Source: Agrobacterium rosae
GTDB lineage: Bacteria; Pseudomonadota; Alphaproteobacteria; Rhizobiales; Rhizobiaceae
Direction: 5' to 3'
Assembly: GCF_002915175.1 (NCBI RefSeq)
Contig: NZ_NXEJ01000001.1
Location: 627 to 64,626, forward strand
DNA length: 64,000 nucleotides
In this document: piece after piece, positions 62,728 through 64,000 of the stretch
Position numbering within the stretch: position 1 is the first letter of the stretch
Layout: every line of letters starts with the position of its first letter
Made by a program: the position numbers and the translations under genes
Notes under the pieces: generated by a model
Told to the model about the DNA's origin: nothing
Seen by the model: the letters and a program-made list of their open reading frames with translations, nothing else
Databases searched by the model: none

Positions 62728-62848
62728 AGCAAAAGCCCGGCGCGGGAGGAGGTGCGCCGGGCTCTTGATACTGACCGACAACTGGGAGGAGGAGTGTTGT
62801 CAGTCCAATCGGGCGACGCTGGGAGGAGGAGTGCGTCGCTTCGATGAT
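62728..62848 (-). ncRNA. Candidate alpha-r14/cuckoo-type small RNA with three anti-Shine-Dalgarno loops
   Basis: On the minus strand three hairpins occur in series: stems at 62833-62839/62813-62819 (GCGACGC/GCGTCGC), 62796-62801/62777-62782 (GACAAC/GTTGTC, extended by GAC/GTC) and 62754-62763/62734-62743 (10 bp). Every loop reads CCTCCTCCC as RNA-like anti-Shine-Dalgarno sequence. The last stem is followed by TTTTGCTTTT and is a Rho-independent terminator. The predicted length of about 120 bases fits the alpha-r14 family of rhizobial small RNAs, which are expected to pair with ribosome sites of target mRNAs. Confidence 0.8.
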
Positions 62849-62854
62849 TTGAAG

Positions 62855-62884
62855 ATACAACAATTTTGCTTTCGAAACAGTCAA
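62855..62884 (-). promoter_or_regulatory. Candidate promoter of the small RNA
   Basis: On the minus strand TTGACT (62884-62879) and TTGTAT (62860-62855) are 18 bases apart; a start near 62848 would put the first hairpin about nine bases into the RNA. The -35 is good and the -10 weak. Confidence 0.4.
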
Positions 62885-62968
62885 AACATTGCAGCACAGC
62901 ATTGCGTCAGACGCATAGCTAATGGGTAATACCTTGCCCTTTGCTGCATTAGCGCCTAAACATTGCGC

Positions 62969-63427
62969 ATGAGCCTTGAATCAGTCCGAGGATACTTTGC
63001 TTCCTTTGCGCCTGACGTCACAGTCCTGGTGACGGAAGCAAGCTCAGCCACCGTCGCCCAGGCCGCGGAAGCCCACGCTGTGGATCCGGACCAGATCGCC
63101 AAGACGATCTGTCTGAAAGCCGGCGATACTGTCCTTCTGGTTGTCACTGCTGGCACAAAGCGATTGGACAATCGCAAATTTCGAGATCGCTTCGGTGCCA
63201 AACCGCGTATGCTGGGTGCGGAAGAGGTCGTTGAATTTACGAGCCACCCCATTGGCGGCGTTTGCCCTTTCGGACTTCCTTCGCCGTTGCCGATTTACTG
63301 CGATGTTTCGCTGAAGAATTATGCCGAGGTCGTGCCCGCTGCCGGTGCCACCAACGCGGCGGTCCGTATCAGCCCTGACCGCATGGTTGCGCTGACGGGT
63401 GCCGAGTGGGTTGATGTCTGCCAGTGA
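62969..63427 (+). CDS. YbaK/EbsC-family protein (aminoacyl-tRNA deacylase-like)
   Basis: A 152-residue protein of the ProX/YbaK fold, which hydrolyses mischarged Cys- or Ala-tRNAs in trans. Family signs: AAEAHAVDPDQIAKTICLKA with the conserved Lys near 51, LDNRKFRDRFG near 73, and HPIGGVCPFGLP near 102, the GGV-P-G loop. The ATG at 62969 is chosen over an in-frame TTG two codons earlier. The aminoacyl specificity is open. Confidence 0.85.
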   Translation: MSLESVRGYFASFAPDVTVLVTEASSATVAQAAEAHAVDPDQIAKTICLKAGDTVLLVVTAGTKRLDNRKFRDRFGAKPRMLGAEEVVEFTSHPIGGVCPFGLPSPLPIYCDVSLKNYAEVVPAAGATNAAVRISPDRMVALTGAEWVDVCQ

Positions 63428-63552
63428 CGGCAACGTGACATCTCGTGTCCCTTAACCCCACCTTAAATCGCCGCATTTAAGCTTCATCGGGATGAAATGA
63501 CGATCACAGGGCAGGGTGCAGAACCGCCAAATCATGGAGCGATGTCCCGCAG

Positions 63553-64000
63553 ATGGCAGGTAATGGCAAGTCAGGCCAGCGCGTAGAACCTTCTTTCGGG
63601 GATTTTCACGAATCCGGCGACGACCTGCGTCTTGATGCAAGCGACCGGATTAACGGCACCAGAGGGGGCGCTAAAAAGTCCAAACCTTCCGATCCTTTCG
63701 AGCCGCAGAAGCGTGAACGCTCCAGAAAAGCGTCGCCGAAGAGCGCGAAACGGTCCAGTGGCGGCATCACAGGCTTTATCCGCTCATGTTTCTATTGGTG
63801 CATCGTGCTCGGTATCTGGGGCGGCATCGGTGTTGCAGGTCTTGTGCTGTATTACGGTGCGCGTATGCCAAGTGCCAGCACATGGACGATACCAGAGCGC
63901 CCACCCAATCTGAAAATCGTTGCTGTTGACGGCACCGTGCTTGCCAATCGCGGCACGACAGGTGGCGAGGCGCTAGCCCTTGAAGACATGTCGCCCTATC
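63553..64000 (+). CDS. Class A penicillin-binding protein (PBP1A-like), 5' part
   Basis: Runs off the right end, so only the first 149 residues are visible. A basic, Ser/Lys-rich cytoplasmic tail (1-72, starting MAGNGKSGQRVEPSF) leads to one membrane anchor (about 80-100, WCIVLGIWGGIGVAGLVLYY) and then IPERPPNLKIVAVDGTVLANRG, the UB2H/transglycosylase entry typical of rhizobial bifunctional PBPs. It should polymerise and cross-link peptidoglycan; the catalytic motifs lie beyond the window. ATG at 63553 follows a weak CCGCAG site. Confidence 0.78.
   Translation, partial: MAGNGKSGQRVEPSFGDFHESGDDLRLDASDRINGTRGGAKKSKPSDPFEPQKRERSRKASPKSAKRSSGGITGFIRSCFYWCIVLGIWGGIGVAGLVLYYGARMPSASTWTIPERPPNLKIVAVDGTVLANRGTTGGEALALEDMSPY

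Overview
The window reads as a chromosomal segment of an alphaproteobacterium of the family Rhizobiaceae, close to Agrobacterium/Rhizobium. The evidence is the frcR-frcBCAK fructose locus, the alphaproteobacterial rimP-nusA-ylxR-infB-rbfA-truB-rpsO-pnp order, the initiator tRNA variant with only two G:C pairs at the base of its anticodon loop, a DctB/DctD-type regulator pair, and small RNAs whose hairpin loops carry anti-Shine-Dalgarno sequence. Nearly all of it is core genome. I see no insertion sequence, prophage or CRISPR array; the one accessory-looking patch is a decayed minus-strand gene plus a small unknown gene just after tRNA-fMet at the left edge.

Layout: 1-1010, palindrome cluster, tRNA-fMet, a pseudogene remnant and an unknown ORF. 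1095-2656, mmcQ/yjbR-like gene and coaBC. 2739-10705, a minus-strand nucleoside module: periplasmic BMP protein, ABC ATPase, two permeases, then cdd, punA, deoC and deoA, so nucleosides are imported, deaminated, phosphorolysed and cleaved to glycolytic intermediates. 11009-12370, msrA, a small membrane protein and tRNA-Ser(GGA). 12449-17586, the ROK regulator frcR divergent from the fructose ABC operon. 17657-24090, recF, moeB, a GNAT enzyme, a 2-hydroxyacid dehydrogenase, an SH3 protein, an adenosine-type kinase and an AEC permease. 24091-35461, an rsmC-like methylase, then the large translation/transcription operon ending upstream in a promoter and an attenuator-like terminator before rimP.

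35595-43780 holds an MFS exporter, an orphan hybrid histidine kinase, a MacB-like three-gene ABC module with a histidine-rich permease loop (a possible zinc system), and phoA behind a good Pho box. 43916-47241 is dnaK-dnaJ behind an RpoH-type promoter. 47262-51175 contains DUF924, slyX and the tctCBA tripartite tricarboxylate transporter. The next block holds a small secreted Tudor-like repeat protein and a DctD/DctB-like two-component system, with UAS-like sites upstream of tctC that suggest this pair drives the transporter. 55308-64000 contains rpmF, a 2H-phosphoesterase-like protein, polA, marR, an M20 dipeptidase, a cold-shock gene, a YbaK protein and the start of a class A penicillin-binding protein.

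The most interesting signals are two short non-coding transcripts, at about 59640-59784 (plus, divergent from polA) and 62728-62848 (minus, between csp and ybaK). Each is made of three consecutive hairpins with CCUCC/CCCCU-rich loops, and the last hairpin doubles as a Rho-independent terminator. They fit the alphaproteobacterial alpha-r14/cuckoo type of anti-Shine-Dalgarno small RNA. All assignments come from reading the sequence; no database search was run.
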